38,184 bases of DNA, from positions 1 to 38,184 of the IMG/VR virus record IMGVR_UViG_3300034108_001117. One strand, written 5' to 3'. Both the position numbers and the translations under genes were made by a program. This DNA comes from a virus. The notes beneath the pieces were generated by a model. That model was not told where the DNA came from. It saw only the letters and a program-made list of their open reading frames with translations, and did no database searches. Shown here one piece after another: positions 37,647 to 38,184 of this stretch (position 1 is the stretch's first letter; the number at the start of each line of letters is the position of its first letter).

Positions 37647-38184
37647 ATGCTGCTGACATCCACTAGCGATAAAATCCGATTAGTCACTTCCGTAGCTGGT
37701 GATGTTCGCGTGCAAGCTAGCTACGTGGACCTCTCTGGTAGTACGGTTACACCTGGACGGCTTAACAGTTCTATCAGCACAGCTACGACGACTGATATAG
37801 TCGCAAGCCCTGCGAGTAGCACGCAACGAAAAATAAAGTACGTCTCCATTTGGAACGACTCTAGCAGTTCAGCCAATTCGGTTACAGTGCAACACACCGA
37901 CGGGACGACAGTCGTTGATATTTATGTCGTCAGTCTGCCAAGCCAATCGGGTTTGACCTACGTCGATGGGCAAGGCTGGACTGTAATCGGCAACTCGCGG
38001 CCTACAAACATTCAAACCTTTTCCGCAAGTGGCACATGGAACAAGCCGACCAGCTTTAACCCTCGCGTTGTGATGGTTCGCGTCTGGGGTGCAGGTGGCG
38101 GCGGTGGCGGAGGTTCTTCGCTGGCAACTGCGACCGTTACCAAGGGCGGCGGTGGCGGCGGTGGGGGCTGCTTTGTTGAGCGCA
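37647..38184 (+). CDS. Glycine-rich tail fibre-like protein, N-terminal part (continues at 1)
   Basis: The first 179 codons of a 410-residue protein that continues at base 1. The N-terminal 120 residues (LTSTSDKIRLVTSVAGDVRV, then QASYVDLSGSTV, RKIKYVSIWNDSSSSANSVT and GLTYVDGQGWTVI) are a virion protein domain found in several phages. Then FSASGTWNKPT and VVMVRVWGAGGGGGGG begin the glycine-rich region, a recurrent fibre-tip pattern (F..sGtW..P ... v..wGaGGgG). ATG two bases after the previous stop. The frame ends one base short at the window edge and joins bases 1-2 in frame. Confidence 0.85.
   Translation, partial: MLLTSTSDKIRLVTSVAGDVRVQASYVDLSGSTVTPGRLNSSISTATTTDIVASPASSTQRKIKYVSIWNDSSSSANSVTVQHTDGTTVVDIYVVSLPSQSGLTYVDGQGWTVIGNSRPTNIQTFSASGTWNKPTSFNPRVVMVRVWGAGGGGGGGSSLATATVTKGGGGGGGGCFVER

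Overview
The window looks like one complete genome of a temperate, long-tailed (siphovirus-type) phage, opened at an arbitrary point. The reading frame entering at base 1 is the continuation of the frame leaving at base 38184: both halves are the same glycine-rich tail protein and the join is in frame. A single intact-looking attP lies in the middle, beside a tyrosine integrase, so this is a circular or circularly permuted form rather than a prophage with split attachment sites. The host is probably a planctomycete (Pirellulaceae or Rhodopirellula-like). The evidence is a DUF1580-type HTH gene, an integrase of a style I associate with planctomycetes, and three short dispersed repeat families whose accidental translations (SLAYASGW, TRRVSEG, SRWALAPV, GIGFQPV) I recall from planctomycete genomes. 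That host call is inference.

Layout. One late arc runs on the + strand from about 25.3 kb through the window ends to 14.2 kb. In order it holds exported and membrane proteins of unknown role, a phage DUF1064-like nuclease, HNH endonuclease, small terminase, a small HExxH protein, a metallophosphoesterase, large terminase, a small membrane protein, portal and prohead protease. A receptor-binding block follows (tailspike, fibre-like proteins, glycine-rich protein, 23-residue-repeat protein, large adhesin-like protein). Then come the major capsid protein, head-tail connectors, tail completion protein, tail tube, tail assembly chaperones G and G-T (made by a -1 frameshift at A AAA AAC), an HK97 gp10-like protein, tape measure and tail-tip proteins. 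The arc ends with a cysteine-rich structural protein coupled to an ERV/ALR-like thiol oxidase. The receptor-binding block sits between protease and capsid, which is not the usual HK97 order.

The early arc runs on the - strand from 22.3 to 14.2 kb: DUF1580 HTH, ParB-like protein, DUF4406/DUF6378 protein, a CsrA-like RNA-binding protein, a RecE-like PDDEXK exonuclease, a conserved OB-fold-like protein, small zinc-ribbon proteins, an ASCH-like protein, a replisome organiser with a possible internal origin, and a possible helicase-loader-type partner. The lysogeny section (22.4 to 25.3 kb) has two + strand genes of unknown role, a small - strand ORF, the integrase and an attP built on the 3' half of a tRNA-Met(CAT). 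I found no convincing CI-like repressor, endolysin or DNA polymerase.

The most notable features are the Cys-rich/ERV-like pair, the three host-type repeat families placed at stop codons of late genes (one read in frame inside the portal gene), a perfect 161-bp direct duplication flanking an inserted cargo gene, the CsrA homologue, and an ORF that may encode both an HTH protein and, from an internal start, a lipoprotein with a papain-like domain.
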